A stretch of 64,000 nt of DNA from Devosia salina (GCF_019504385.1 NZ_CP080590.1:414001-478000); one strand, 5' to 3'; positions 43,047 to 52,087 are shown, counted from the first letter of the stretch. Program-made: numbers and translations. Notes: generated by a model not told the origin, from the sequence alone.

Positions 43047-43528
43047 GCGCGTCCCTCCATTGTCGGTGCGTCCACCAGGCCCCGTGCCCAGCTTGCCGCC
43101 CGTTCGATTTCATTGTCCTTGAGCGGTCCTTCCTGCCCCAGCACGACAAAGCCCGCCGTGTCGCCCACCATGGTGCAGCCATGCTCGGACAGCTCGCGAT
43201 GCAGGCGTTCTGCCGCATAACCGCCCGCACCGATCACCCAGCGCAGCGGCGCCGGCTCGATGGTTTCAAGATCGAGGCGCGTGTCGAAAGCCGCTGCGCG
43301 GCCGGACAGGTCGGGGCGGCAGGCAAATTCCTGGATGGCCGGAGTGGGTCGGAAACCGCGCGTCGGCGATCCCACGATCAGCAGTTCGACATCGGAAAGG
43401 TCAAGATCGCGGGCCTCCTGGACCGAGGCAAGCCGGGTCTGGTGCGTGCGGGACAGTTCCTCGGCCATGGCCTTGGCGATCTGGCCGGTATTCCCGAAAA
43501 TGCTGTCATAGACGATGAGGATGGACAT
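43043..43528 (-). CDS. Flavodoxin-like protein
   Basis: A 161-residue flavodoxin-fold protein. The FMN phosphate loop is visible at the N-terminus (MSILIVYDSIFGNTGQIAKA) with the expected strand-helix pattern after it (LLIVGSPTRGF). It could serve as an electron carrier or NAD(P)H quinone reductase partner; the partner is not visible. A possible in-frame start further upstream at 43564 is less likely. Confidence 0.83.
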   Translation of the reverse strand: MSILIVYDSIFGNTGQIAKAMAEELSRTHQTRLASVQEARDLDLSDVELLIVGSPTRGFRPTPAIQEFACRPDLSGRAAAFDTRLDLETIEPAPLRWVIGAGGYAAERLHRELSEHGCTMVGDTAGFVVLGQEGPLKDNEIERAASWARGLVDAPTMEGRA

Positions 43529-43697
43529 GTCGTGCTCCCGCCGATCTGCGGGGCACCATGGCACGCAAATGCGGCCACGCCTTGATACCGGTCAAACTGG
43601 GTGCCGATTGGAGCCGTCACAGCGCCTGCCAGCGGCCGTCATCACGGCTCTGGCTGGCGCAATGTCCCGATACGGATCGTTTGGGGCCCGGCTGCCC

Positions 43698-44978
43698 TCA
43701 GCCGCCCAGGCTGGGCAGGGTCAGGTCGCCGGAGGTGAGCTTACTCGCGGTGATGGCCGCATCGGCGGCCTCGCGTGGCAGTTCCAGGCTCGTCCACACG
43801 CTCACCAGCGCGTGCCGCAACTCGAAGATCATCTCGTCGGTATGCAGCGGCGTCGGGGTGATGCGCAGCCGCTCCGTCCCCTTGGGCACGGTGGGATAAT
43901 TGATCGGCTGGATATAGATATTGTGCTTGTCGAGCAGCATGTCGCTCGCCGCCTTGACGGCGCGGGCGTCGCCCACGATCAGCGGTACGATATGGGTCGG
44001 CGTGTCCATCACTGGCAGGCCGGCATCGGCCAGGATCGCCTTGGTCAGCCGCGCCTGGCGCTGGTGCATCTGGCGCTCTTCGCCATTGCCCTTCAGATGC
44101 TCGATCGAAGCGCGGGCAGCGGCGCACAGCGCCGGGGGCAGGGCGGTGGTGAAGATGAATTCGGGCGCATAGGAGCGCACGGCATCGATCACCGCGCGAT
44201 TGGCGGCAATATAGCCGCCCATGACGCCAAAGCCCTTGGCCAGCGTGCCCTCGATGACGTCGATGCGATCCATCAGGCCTTCGCGCTCGGCAATGCCGCC
44301 GCCGCGCGGACCATACATGCCCACCGCATGGACTTCGTCGATATAGGTCAGCGCCCCGAATTCCTCGGCCAGATCACAGATTTCCTTGATGGGCGCGACG
44401 TCGCCATCCATGGAATAAACGCTCTCGAAGGCGATCAGCTTGGGGCGCTTGCGGTCGACCTGGCTCAAAAGCTCGCGCAGATGCGCCACGTCATTGTGCC
44501 GGAAAATCTTCTTTTCCATGCCGCTCTGGCGCACGCCCTGGATCATCGAGGCATGGTTGAGCTGGTCCGAGAAGATGATGCAGTCGGGCAGGAGTCGGGC
44601 AATGGTGGAGATTGCCGCCTCGTTGGACACGAAGCCCGACGTAAACACGAGCGCGGCTTCCTTGCGGTGCAGGTCGGCGAGCGAGCGCTCCAGCTCGACC
44701 AGTGGCCGGTTGGTGCCCGAGATATTGCGGGTGCCGCCGGCACCAACGCCCATCGTTCCGGCAGTCTGCTGCATGGCGGCCACGACCTTGGCGTGCTGGC
44801 CCATGCCCAGATAGTCATTGGAGCACCAGATGGTGATCTCGCGGGCATTGTCGGCATCGTCGCGATAGACGGCGCGGGGGAAGCGCCCGGCGATCCTTTC
44901 GAGGTCTGCGAAGACGCGATAGCGCTTCTCTGCCCGCAGTGAATCCACTGCATCCTCGAAAATGCCACGATAATCCAT
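43698..44978 (-). CDS. hemA: 5-aminolevulinate synthase
   Basis: Condenses glycine and succinyl-CoA to 5-aminolevulinate, the first step of tetrapyrrole synthesis by the C4 route. The 426-residue PLP enzyme shows the Lys248 Schiff-base site (EGTLAKGFGVMGG), TSGFVSNEAA, SVYSMDGDVAPI, YIDEVHAVG and ERLRITPTPLH. The ATG at 44978 begins MDYRGIFEDAVDSL. An FNR/FixK-type box lies 86 bases upstream, pointing to oxygen control. It stands alone and is divergent from the WS/DGAT-like gene. Confidence 0.96.
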   Translation of the reverse strand: MDYRGIFEDAVDSLRAEKRYRVFADLERIAGRFPRAVYRDDADNAREITIWCSNDYLGMGQHAKVVAAMQQTAGTMGVGAGGTRNISGTNRPLVELERSLADLHRKEAALVFTSGFVSNEAAISTIARLLPDCIIFSDQLNHASMIQGVRQSGMEKKIFRHNDVAHLRELLSQVDRKRPKLIAFESVYSMDGDVAPIKEICDLAEEFGALTYIDEVHAVGMYGPRGGGIAEREGLMDRIDVIEGTLAKGFGVMGGYIAANRAVIDAVRSYAPEFIFTTALPPALCAAARASIEHLKGNGEERQMHQRQARLTKAILADAGLPVMDTPTHIVPLIVGDARAVKAASDMLLDKHNIYIQPINYPTVPKGTERLRITPTPLHTDEMIFELRHALVSVWTSLELPREAADAAITASKLTSGDLTLPSLGG

Positions 44979-45325
44979 GGGAGCCGTTCCTTTGCGAGCA
45001 CCGGAACGACGGGGCAGCCGAACCTTGCTCTGATATGCTCTACCTATTCCCCGCCGCCTCGCTTTGACATAGGTCAATTCGACGCGCTGGCACAGCTAAC
45101 CCCTTGTGCGCATTGGGGGTGGCCAGAAAACATGAGAACCATTCTAGAGTAAGCCGCTGGCGCTGCCAACCATCGGTCCACGCCCTTCTGCATCGGCCTG
45201 GTCTGGTGTCGCGAAGTAGAGCGGCCATCCCCCTGGTTAACCGGACCTTTCACTCTTTGTTGATAGATTGTCTCGAACGCGCTTAGATCAATCGTCCTGG
45301 GAGGGACTTGAGGGGAGTTATTCGC
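44979..45325. other. Divergent regulatory spacer, hemA / WS-DGAT-like gene
   Basis: This 347-base stretch between divergent genes contains the FNR-type box at 45064-45077 and AT-rich parts near 45015-45065 and 45240-45290. No gene is supported in it. It most likely carries both promoters. Confidence 0.6.
45064..45077. promoter_or_regulatory. FNR/FixK-type box upstream of hemA
   Basis: The palindrome TTGAC-ATAG-GTCAA matches the FNR/CRP-family pattern TTGAY-N4-RTCAA exactly. It is 86-99 bases upstream of the hemA start codon. FnrL-type control of hemA is known in Rhodobacter; here it is inferred from the box. Confidence 0.65.
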
Positions 45326-46651
45326 GTGAAGAGTTTTTCGTCTTCGAGTTTTGCCGGCCAGCAAACCGATGCGCTGGCCCTGGCCCGTGCCGCAGTAGAG
45401 CGGAACCCACAGGCCCTGTTCACCGATTTCCAGTGGTTCCTCTATGAGGGACGCGACACGGTGTTCTTTACCGCCTTCTCCACCCAGAGTTACGATCAGG
45501 ACGGCCTGGCCAATATGGTGGCTGAGATGATCGCGCTGGCGCCGCAGCTTACGCATGGCTTTGTCGGCGCCCAGCCGGGCCAGCCCTTTCCCAAGCATCT
45601 GCTTGATGCCATCACTTCGGTGGAAATGGTCGACGAGTTCGATGGCTACCCGGACAAGTGGCTGAGCAAGTCTGCCGATATTTTCGAGCGCAAGGACCTG
45701 CCCCTGTTCCGCGTCATGGCGGCGGTCCGGCGCGGCGGCCCCGATGCGCAGGGTCGGGCGGCGGTGCTCCAGGTCCGCTCCAGCCACGCTCTGCTCGAAG
45801 GTTCGGACTCCGCGCTTCTGACCCGCTCCGCCTCCGCCAGTCACGGCGTGCAGTCGGACAAGTCCAACAAGCTGCCTTTCGGCGATCGCCTCAAGAGCGC
45901 CCTGCGCGGTGGCCTGACCACGTTCATCTACCTGGTCCTGGCCAATATCCTGGCCCCCAAGGAGCAGCCCTGGGGCTTCAGGACCCTGGCCATCGAGCGC
46001 CACCGCCTGCGCCTCCTCGCCAACAAGCTCGGCGTCCGCCAGCGCTCGCTCATGTTTGCCCTCGTCACCCACGCCCTCAACGGCGAGGGCGATGAGAAGC
46101 ACATGAGCAAGAAGGTGATCGGCGCCAACTACACCATGCTCGACACCAAGCGGAACGACACGGACGACGACTTCTTCCGCGTCCGCGCGCTCGAAGCCAA
46201 GTTCAAGGTCATGGACGATTTCGTCGACTATGTCCGCGCCGTCGACAACACCGTTGCGGGGATCGAGCAGAAGGACATCACCTCGTTCCAGGTGGTCATC
46301 AATTCCATGTTCAAGGCGATGCGGGCGGTCAATCGCATCCTCCCCTTCCTGCCCAACAAGCGGTTCTGGCGCTTCAATGGCGGCAACCATATCGTGCTCA
46401 CTTTGGTGCCGCCGCACCGCACCTATGGCCCCATGACCCATGGCCTGGTCGAGCCGCTCTATTGCGGCGCCTGGCATTCCGAGGTGAACATCTGCACCTT
46501 CTGTCCCAGCCGCGACTATGTGACCTTCAACTTCTCCATGGAGCAGCGTCACATCGCCCATGTCGACAAGGTGTCCGCCCTGCTCGAGGAAATCGAACGG
46601 CGCGAAGTCACGCCGCACACTATGGCCCCCTCGGTCGAACGCCTGCGCTGA
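45326..46651 (+). CDS. WS/DGAT-like acyltransferase-fold protein, degenerate motif
   Basis: A 441-residue protein of uncertain function. Its layout recalls wax ester synthase/diacylglycerol acyltransferases: a domain leading into DLPLFRVMAAV and a segment RSSHALLEGSDSAL where active enzymes have HHxxxDG, then a middle linker, then FNGGNHIVLTLVPP...YGPMTHGLVEPLYC in the C-terminal half. The catalytic pair HH is reduced to SH and DG to EG. Start: GTG at 45326 with AGGGGAG ahead. The family call is a resemblance seen by eye, and activity is doubtful. Confidence 0.55.
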   Translation: MKSFSSSSFAGQQTDALALARAAVERNPQALFTDFQWFLYEGRDTVFFTAFSTQSYDQDGLANMVAEMIALAPQLTHGFVGAQPGQPFPKHLLDAITSVEMVDEFDGYPDKWLSKSADIFERKDLPLFRVMAAVRRGGPDAQGRAAVLQVRSSHALLEGSDSALLTRSASASHGVQSDKSNKLPFGDRLKSALRGGLTTFIYLVLANILAPKEQPWGFRTLAIERHRLRLLANKLGVRQRSLMFALVTHALNGEGDEKHMSKKVIGANYTMLDTKRNDTDDDFFRVRALEAKFKVMDDFVDYVRAVDNTVAGIEQKDITSFQVVINSMFKAMRAVNRILPFLPNKRFWRFNGGNHIVLTLVPPHRTYGPMTHGLVEPLYCGAWHSEVNICTFCPSRDYVTFNFSMEQRHIAHVDKVSALLEEIERREVTPHTMAPSVERLR

Positions 46652-46783
46652 CGGCCGCGACAGCCGGGCATTCGCCCACGGACTGTGGCGTGGGAGCGTT
46701 CTGACGTACGTACATCAGAATGCTCTTGCCCGATCGCGCCGGGCGGGGTTATCTGGGGACGTTTCTCAGACCCGGATGCCGCC

Positions 46784-47557
46784 ATGACGACCCCTTTCGC
46801 CAGCTATCCCAGCCTCAAGGACTGTCCCGTCGTCATCTCCGGCGGGGCGTCCGGCATTGGCGAAGCCATGGTCCGCGCTTTCGCGGGGCAGGGCGCCAGG
46901 GTCGGCTTTGTCGATATTGCCGCCGAGGCCGGGGAGGCGCTGGCGACCGAACTCAGGCATGGCGGCGCCCATGTCCATTTCATCCGCTGTGACGTCACCG
47001 ATATTCCGGCCTATCAAGGCGCCATCGCCGAATTCGCCCGCCTGCACGGCGATGCGCTGGTGCTGGTCAACAACGCCGCGCACGATCAGCGCCACCAATG
47101 GGGTGAAGTCACGCCCGAGGAATGGGACCAGCGCATGGCGGTCAATCTCAAGCACGCCTTCTTCGCCATCCAGGCCGTGGCGCCCGGCATGGCAAAGGCG
47201 GGCAGGGGCTCGATCATCAATTACGGCTCGATCAGCTGGATGATCATGACTCCCGGCCTGCCGATCTACGAGACGGCCAAGGCCGCCATTCACGGGCTCA
47301 CCCGGTCGATGGCCCGCGAACTGGGCCAGTCGGGCATCCGGGTCAATTCCCTGGTGCCCGGCGCGGTGATGACAAAACGCCAGCTCGAACTCTGGATCGA
47401 CGCCGAAACCCTGGCCGATATCAAGCAGAGCCAGGCCATCCCCGAAGCCCTCACGCCCGAGGACTGCGCGCGCCTGGCCCTGTTTCTCGCAGCAGAGGAC
47501 AGCGCCATGATCACCGCCCAGCATTTCCTGGTCGATGCGGGCTGGGCCAATGGGTAA
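46784..47557 (+). CDS. SDR-family NAD(P)-dependent oxidoreductase
   Basis: A 257-residue short-chain dehydrogenase. The cofactor loop is GGASGIGEAMVRAF, NNAAHD stabilises the fold, and the catalytic residues are Ser in NYGSISWM and the YETAK pair (YxxxK). Such proteins often act as sugar or polyol dehydrogenases (arabinose, galactose or xylose 1-dehydrogenase types); the substrate cannot be set. ATG 46784 begins MTTPFASYPSL. It abuts the MCP-like gene head-on at its 3' end. Confidence 0.87.
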   Translation: MTTPFASYPSLKDCPVVISGGASGIGEAMVRAFAGQGARVGFVDIAAEAGEALATELRHGGAHVHFIRCDVTDIPAYQGAIAEFARLHGDALVLVNNAAHDQRHQWGEVTPEEWDQRMAVNLKHAFFAIQAVAPGMAKAGRGSIINYGSISWMIMTPGLPIYETAKAAIHGLTRSMARELGQSGIRVNSLVPGAVMTKRQLELWIDAETLADIKQSQAIPEALTPEDCARLALFLAAEDSAMITAQHFLVDAGWANG

Positions 47558-48247
47558 TCAGGCCGGGCGGTCCATCTGTTCGAGCAGGCCCTTGGCCGAT
47601 CGGGCCGCATCCTCGCTGAGGGTCCGGATTTCGGCGGCAATGACGCCAAAACTCTTGCCATAGGGGCCGGCACGCGCTGCCTCGATACTGGCATTGAGCG
47701 AGATCAGTTTCACCTTGAGGCTGACATCGTTGATCGAGCCGATCGCCCTGAGCATGGCGGCGCGCGATTGCTCGTTCTGGGCCCGGCGTGCGCCTATGCG
47801 GGCATTGAGTGTGGTGCTGACCGCAGCCATCAGGGCATTCAGCGTGGTCAACAGGTCTCCGGCAACCAGGTCGACCAGTCGCGCCATTGGCGCCTCGGCC
47901 GCCGAACCGGCCTCAAAACCCTGGCGCAGGCTGTGCACGAGGTCGAGGAAGCGCTCTATCGGCGCCTTGGTGTCCTGCCCGAAGGCGCCCGTATCGGCCA
48001 GTGCCCCGGCCACTGTGGCGGTGACCCCCAGGCCTTCATCGCCTTCGCACAAGGCGCGATAGATGCTGCCGAACTCGCTTGCGGCGCCATCGAACCGTTC
48101 CAGATGGCCCGGGTCCGGGCGATCTTGCCCGGCAATCAGCATCGCGAACATCGCTGTCCGATGCGACAGCATGCGCATCTTGCCGGTCAGGTTGATCAGC
48201 AGGCCAAGGCCGGCATCGATATGGGCGGAATCGTCGGAGGGCGGCAT
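47558..48247 (-). CDS. Short soluble methyl-accepting-chemotaxis-like protein
   Basis: A 229-residue protein. The N-terminal half contains a PilJ-like sensor segment (INLTGKMRMLSHRTAMFAML). The C-terminal third resembles the hairpin tip of MCP signalling domains (VSLKVKLISLNASIEAARAG, GVIAAEIRTLSEDAARSA). There is no membrane helix and the signalling coil is very short, so it cannot form a full receptor. It may be a soluble sensor or a truncated descendant. It converges with the SDR gene with no gap. Confidence 0.78.
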   Translation of the reverse strand: MPPSDDSAHIDAGLGLLINLTGKMRMLSHRTAMFAMLIAGQDRPDPGHLERFDGAASEFGSIYRALCEGDEGLGVTATVAGALADTGAFGQDTKAPIERFLDLVHSLRQGFEAGSAAEAPMARLVDLVAGDLLTTLNALMAAVSTTLNARIGARRAQNEQSRAAMLRAIGSINDVSLKVKLISLNASIEAARAGPYGKSFGVIAAEIRTLSEDAARSAKGLLEQMDRPA

Positions 48248-48467
48248 CCTGGTCTCCCTGGCTGCCCCAATCTCATCCGCCGCTGGATAAGCAAAGGTAA
48301 ATTCAGCCTAGAATTTGTACACATGGCAGGAATGCTTAAAACGTAGGCTCAGTATCCGCCGATAGACGGCCATTCATCCCCGGTTCAGGCTCTTCCCCTC
48401 ATCACGCTCCTGCCTTATTCAGGGGCAACACAAGGCCACCAACCGCGAATCCTTTTGGGGGAAGCAT

Positions 48468-49133
48468 ATGAAGTCGAAGGTTCTCGTCGCCCTTGCCGCG
48501 ACCCTGGCGCTCAGCGCCTGTACCACCACCAATCCCTATACGGGCCAGTCCCAGCTCTCCAACACCGCCGGCGGCACGCTGCTCGGCGCCGGTGGCGGCG
48601 CGGTTGCCGGTGCCATTGTGGGCGCTGCCGTGGGTGGTGACCCGCGCGTCGGTGCGCTGATCGGCGCCGGTGTGGGTGGTCTCACCGGCGCGGCCATCGG
48701 CAATTACATGGATCAGCAGGAAGCCGAACTCCGCGCCCAGCTGCAGGGCACCGGCGTCTCGGTCACCCGCGTGGGCGACCAGATCATCCTCAACATGCCC
48801 TCCAACATCACCTTCGCCACCGATCAGTCGACGGTGCAGCCGCAATTCAACCAGACCCTGGTCTCGGTGGCGCTGGTGCTCAAGAAGTTCGACAAGACCA
48901 TTGTCGACGTCTATGGCCACACCGACAGCCAGGGCGACGATGCCTATAATCTGTCGCTCAGCCAGCGCCGCGCCGTTTCGGTCGCCACCATCCTGGCCAA
49001 TCAGGGCATCGACCAGCGCCGTTTCTACATCGAGGGCAAGGGCGAGACCTCGCCGATCGCCTCGAACGCGACGGAAGCCGGCCGCGCGCAGAACCGCCGC
49101 GTCGAAATCCAGCTTTCGCCCATCCGCGGCTGA
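48468..49133 (+). CDS. OmpA-family lipoprotein with glycine zipper (YiaD-like)
   Basis: A 221-residue outer-membrane lipoprotein. The signal ends in the lipobox LALSACTT. A Gly/Ala-rich zipper (residues about 35-80) precedes the OmpA peptidoglycan-binding domain: VDVYGHTDSQGDDAYNLSLS with the conserved Asp and, later, AQNRRVEIQL. It should tie the outer membrane to peptidoglycan. It has its own strong terminator and a GGGGGAAG ribosome site. Confidence 0.9.
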   Translation: MKSKVLVALAATLALSACTTTNPYTGQSQLSNTAGGTLLGAGGGAVAGAIVGAAVGGDPRVGALIGAGVGGLTGAAIGNYMDQQEAELRAQLQGTGVSVTRVGDQIILNMPSNITFATDQSTVQPQFNQTLVSVALVLKKFDKTIVDVYGHTDSQGDDAYNLSLSQRRAVSVATILANQGIDQRRFYIEGKGETSPIASNATEAGRAQNRRVEIQLSPIRG

Positions 49134-49152
49134 TCGCGAGCGCAGGCATGAC

Positions 49153-49184
49153 AAAAGGCGCGATCCCCGGATCGCGCCTTTTTT
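49153..49184. terminator. Bidirectional terminator after OmpA-type gene
   Basis: Stem AAAAGGCGCGATCC/GGATCGCGCCTTTT with a run of six T on the plus strand and four A leading in, so it works for both converging transcripts. It fills most of the 60-base gap to the next gene. Confidence 0.92.
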
Positions 49185-49193
49185 GTTCTGGCT

Positions 49194-49487
49194 CTATTCG
49201 GCCGGAGTTTCGACCACCGGTTCAGATGTCGGTGTCCCTGGCTGCATGTCGGTGCCCGGCGCGCCCGAGAACATCTGCATGATCAGCAATATGGCGATGA
49301 TGATCGCCAGCGCGCCCAGCCCGTAGAGCCACCAGTTAGTGGGGCCGGTCGCCCCCACTGTGGGGTCGTGTTCACCGGCCACCTTCAGGCCCGAACCATC
49401 CGGAACGTCCACCGGTGAGGCGTTCTCGTCGACCATGTAGTCGACCTTGGCCACCTGTGGGGAATGCACTTCCTTGGGTTCAGCCAT
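49194..49487 (-). CDS. Small single-helix membrane protein
   Basis: A 97-residue protein of unknown function. A soluble N-terminal half precedes one hydrophobic helix (NWWLYGLGALAIIIAILLIM) and a short Pro/Thr-rich tail. The start overlaps the stop of the upstream gene by one base (TGATG), so the two form a coupled pair. No family was recognised. Confidence 0.72.
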   Translation of the reverse strand: MAEPKEVHSPQVAKVDYMVDENASPVDVPDGSGLKVAGEHDPTVGATGPTNWWLYGLGALAIIIAILLIMQMFSGAPGTDMQPGTPTSEPVVETPAE

Positions 49488-49744
49488 CAGAAATCCCCCT
49501 TGAGCACGGTTTCGGTGCCGACGCCGCTTTCCACGCCCTCGCGCACTTCTGCGATGGCCCGGTCGATTTCCTCGGGCTCGAAGGCCACCGGGTCGCCCTC
49601 TGCCTGCGCGCCCGTCGCCTCCGCCTTGAGCTGGTTGAGCAATTCGATCTTTTCGCGCGCGGTGAACAGGGTGTGATGGGCAATCTGCATGGGATTGAGC
49701 TGGTCGTGGCCACCCATGCGTTGCTTGAGACTGTCAAAGACCAT
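49487..49744 (-). CDS. Small acidic hypothetical protein
   Basis: An 85-residue soluble protein beginning MVFDSLKQRMGGHDQLNP. It is helical and rather acidic; no family recognised. ATG 49744 is preferred over the longer reading from 49774 because it has a GGAGAGACGG ribosome site. It is coupled to the following membrane-protein gene. Confidence 0.68.
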   Translation of the reverse strand: MVFDSLKQRMGGHDQLNPMQIAHHTLFTAREKIELLNQLKAEATGAQAEGDPVAFEPEEIDRAIAEVREGVESGVGTETVLKGDF

Positions 49745-49902
49745 TTCCGTCTCTCCAAATTGGAGGGAGGCCACAAGGGCCGTTCATCTGGATCAATGCG
49801 ACACAGGGGAAGGAGTTCCGGCCGATACGGCGCAATAAGCCGCTGGATTTAACCCACCCTTGAGGAGTGTTGGGGCATAGGAGGTCTGTGGAGGAACTTC
49901 CG

Positions 49903-51513
49903 ATGAGCCGTTTTTTCGGCTTCATGATCGCCGAAACACATGGACGCGGTCTCAGGCTGGCATTGTGGGTGGTGGCGTTTGGAACCTTGCTCGCCTTGGC
50001 CACATGGGTGGTGGCCGAGCAGGTTGCGGTCAACATGCGGGTCGAGACCCACAGGAGCCTGGCCGGCTTCGAGCGGCTGCGCTCCAACGTGCTCTCCACC
50101 TTCGACGAGATGGACAGGCGCCTCACCCAGCCGCCCTGTTCCCCCGCATTTCTCGATGAGTTGCGGCGCATCGCCTTTCTGCCCGACGGCATCAACGAAT
50201 TGCTCTATGCCCCGAATGGGGTTGTGCAGTGCTCGGTCAATTCGGGCCGCCTGGCCCGGCCCGAAATTCTCGGCGCGCCCGATATCATGCCCGACAACCC
50301 GTTTGCCATAGCCTTCTGGGTCGATATCGATCTGGGCTTTCTGGGCCTCGACGGCTTGACCGGTACGCTGGCGCAGCGTGGCGCCCTGGCCATGATTGTG
50401 CCTGCCTCGGAATTGCCGGCTAACGCTCCGCGCTGGATGGACCAGGAGCTGGTGTTCCACTTCGGCGACACCTGGATGCACCGCCAGGGTGAAGCCGGCA
50501 TCTATGTCGAAGCGCTGGCCGCCCAGGGGCCCGCCATTGCTTCGGTGTTCAACGGCGTCTTCTATCAGCTCGCCTGCGACACCGGCGGCATCCACTGTAT
50601 TGCCGGGCGCAGCTATCTCTCGCAATTGTTCGGCCTTGGCTGGGCGACTGTGGGCGTCATCCTTTTGGTTGCGGCGGTGCTAGCGGCCTGGGTGGCCCAG
50701 CAGTTGCATGGCCTGATCGAGCGCTACTGGTCCTTCGAGGCACGCTTCCTGCGCCGCCTCGAAAAGGGTTCGGTGGTCTGCGCCTATCAACCCCTGCTGT
50801 GCCTCAAGACCAATCTGGTTACCGGCTGCGAAGTCCTGGCGCGCTGGCGGGATGTGGACGGCACCATCGTCCCACCCGATCGCTTCCTGCCCATCATCGA
50901 GCGGCACGGCCTGACCGAGCGCTTCACCACCATGGTGGTCGCCTGTGCCTATGCCGACCTGACCGCCCGCCTGCCGTCCGGGCTGCGGCTGCAGGTCAAT
51001 TTCAACATTTTCCCGCAGGACCTTGATGCCGGCCGCCTGCTGCCGATCTTCGCGCCATTCCTTGCCGCCGGTTCACCCTTTGACGTGGTGATCGAGATCG
51101 TTGAAACCGCCGAGATCAGTCCGGAAACCGCGCAGGTCGAGATCGAGCGGCTGCGCGCCGCCGGGCTCAGGATCTATATCGACGATTTCGGCGCCGGCTA
51201 TTCTTCCATGCACAGCCTGGCGGCGCTCTCGATCGACGGGGTCAAGCTCGATCGTTCCTTTGCCATGGCGCCCGATCACTCGGTCATGGCGCGCATGCTC
51301 GATCACGCTATCGAGCTGGTGCAGGCCTCAGGTCGCTCATTGGTGGTCGAGGGGGTGGAGGCCAGCGAGCGCCTCGAATACCTCAAGGCCACCGGTCTGG
51401 TGGATTTCGTCCAGGGCTACGGCATCTCCCGGCCGCTGCTGATCGACGCCTTCATGGCCTTCCTCGCCGAGCGCGGTCCGCGTCCGCGCTCCCGGCCCCG
51501 TCTGGTCGCCTGA
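49903..51513 (+). CDS. Second CSS-motif / EAL-domain protein
   Basis: A 536-residue membrane protein with a periplasmic CSS-like region, two membrane helices (residues about 20-42 and 240-265) and a C-terminal EAL domain. Catalytic motifs are mostly present: CEVLAR (EVL variant), NFN, EIVETAE, IDDFGAGYSSM, VKLDRS and EGVEA. It is therefore probably an active c-di-GMP phosphodiesterase, slightly divergent from the one at 33.8 kb. The ATG at 49903 has a GGAGGAA ribosome site. Confidence 0.87.
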   Translation: MSRFFGFMIAETHGRGLRLALWVVAFGTLLALATWVVAEQVAVNMRVETHRSLAGFERLRSNVLSTFDEMDRRLTQPPCSPAFLDELRRIAFLPDGINELLYAPNGVVQCSVNSGRLARPEILGAPDIMPDNPFAIAFWVDIDLGFLGLDGLTGTLAQRGALAMIVPASELPANAPRWMDQELVFHFGDTWMHRQGEAGIYVEALAAQGPAIASVFNGVFYQLACDTGGIHCIAGRSYLSQLFGLGWATVGVILLVAAVLAAWVAQQLHGLIERYWSFEARFLRRLEKGSVVCAYQPLLCLKTNLVTGCEVLARWRDVDGTIVPPDRFLPIIERHGLTERFTTMVVACAYADLTARLPSGLRLQVNFNIFPQDLDAGRLLPIFAPFLAAGSPFDVVIEIVETAEISPETAQVEIERLRAAGLRIYIDDFGAGYSSMHSLAALSIDGVKLDRSFAMAPDHSVMARMLDHAIELVQASGRSLVVEGVEASERLEYLKATGLVDFVQGYGISRPLLIDAFMAFLAERGPRPRSRPRLVA

Positions 51514-51588
51514 TCACGATTTCTCCCCTGGCGAAACCTCGCCCGCAGCGCCGCGTTCCCCTCCCACACCCCAATCAAGGAGGTCCAA

Positions 51589-51978
51589 ATGGCCTATGAT
51601 GACAAGCGTGTCGCCACTGCCGACGTCAAGGAAACCCATGACCTGATCGCCTCTGACAAGGTCGAAGGCACCAAGGTCTATGACCCCAATGGCGAGCATA
51701 TCGGCTCCATCGAGCGCTTCCTGGTGGAAAAGCGTGGCGGCAAGGTCTCCTATGCCGTCCTGAGCTTTGGCGGCTTCATGGGCATCGGCCACGATCACTA
51801 TCCGCTGCCCTGGTCCAAGCTCGACTATGACGAAAACCTCGGCGGCTATCGCGTCGATATCACCAAGGATCAGCTCGAAGGCGCGCCACGCTATGGCGAG
51901 AACGACGACAATTTCTGGACCGCCGAAAACGGCCGTCGCGTCTACGACTATTATGGCGTGACCCCCTATTGGATCTGA
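51589..51978 (+). CDS. PRC-barrel domain protein
   Basis: A 129-residue cytoplasmic PRC-barrel protein. The signature is KVEGTKVYDPNGEHIGSIER followed by KVSYAVLSFGGFMGIGHDHY and PLPWSKLDYDENLGGYRV. This stand-alone form is common in Hyphomicrobiales, often linked to stress; its role is not known. A GGAGG ribosome site supports the start. It is followed by a terminator. Confidence 0.88.
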   Translation: MAYDDKRVATADVKETHDLIASDKVEGTKVYDPNGEHIGSIERFLVEKRGGKVSYAVLSFGGFMGIGHDHYPLPWSKLDYDENLGGYRVDITKDQLEGAPRYGENDDNFWTAENGRRVYDYYGVTPYWI

Positions 51979-52017
51979 TCGCCTTCCACCCTTTTTTGAT
52001 AACCTGATCATTGCCGG

Positions 52018-52046
52018 CCGGCGCTCCGCGGAGCGCCGGTCCTTTT
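52018..52046 (+). terminator. Terminator after PRC-barrel gene
   Basis: Perfect 10-base arms CCGGCGCTCC/GGAGCGCCGG, two-base centre, followed by TCCTTTTG. It isolates the PRC-barrel gene from the bufferin operon. Confidence 0.85.
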
Positions 52047-52087
52047 GTGCCTGGCCGATCACGAAGTCGTGATCCGCATGGCGCGCG

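Noticed and set aside
49753..49765. Palindrome CTCCAA-A-TTGGAG near the small acidic protein
   Set aside because: The one-base loop cannot form a stable hairpin and there is no other sign of regulation; probably chance.
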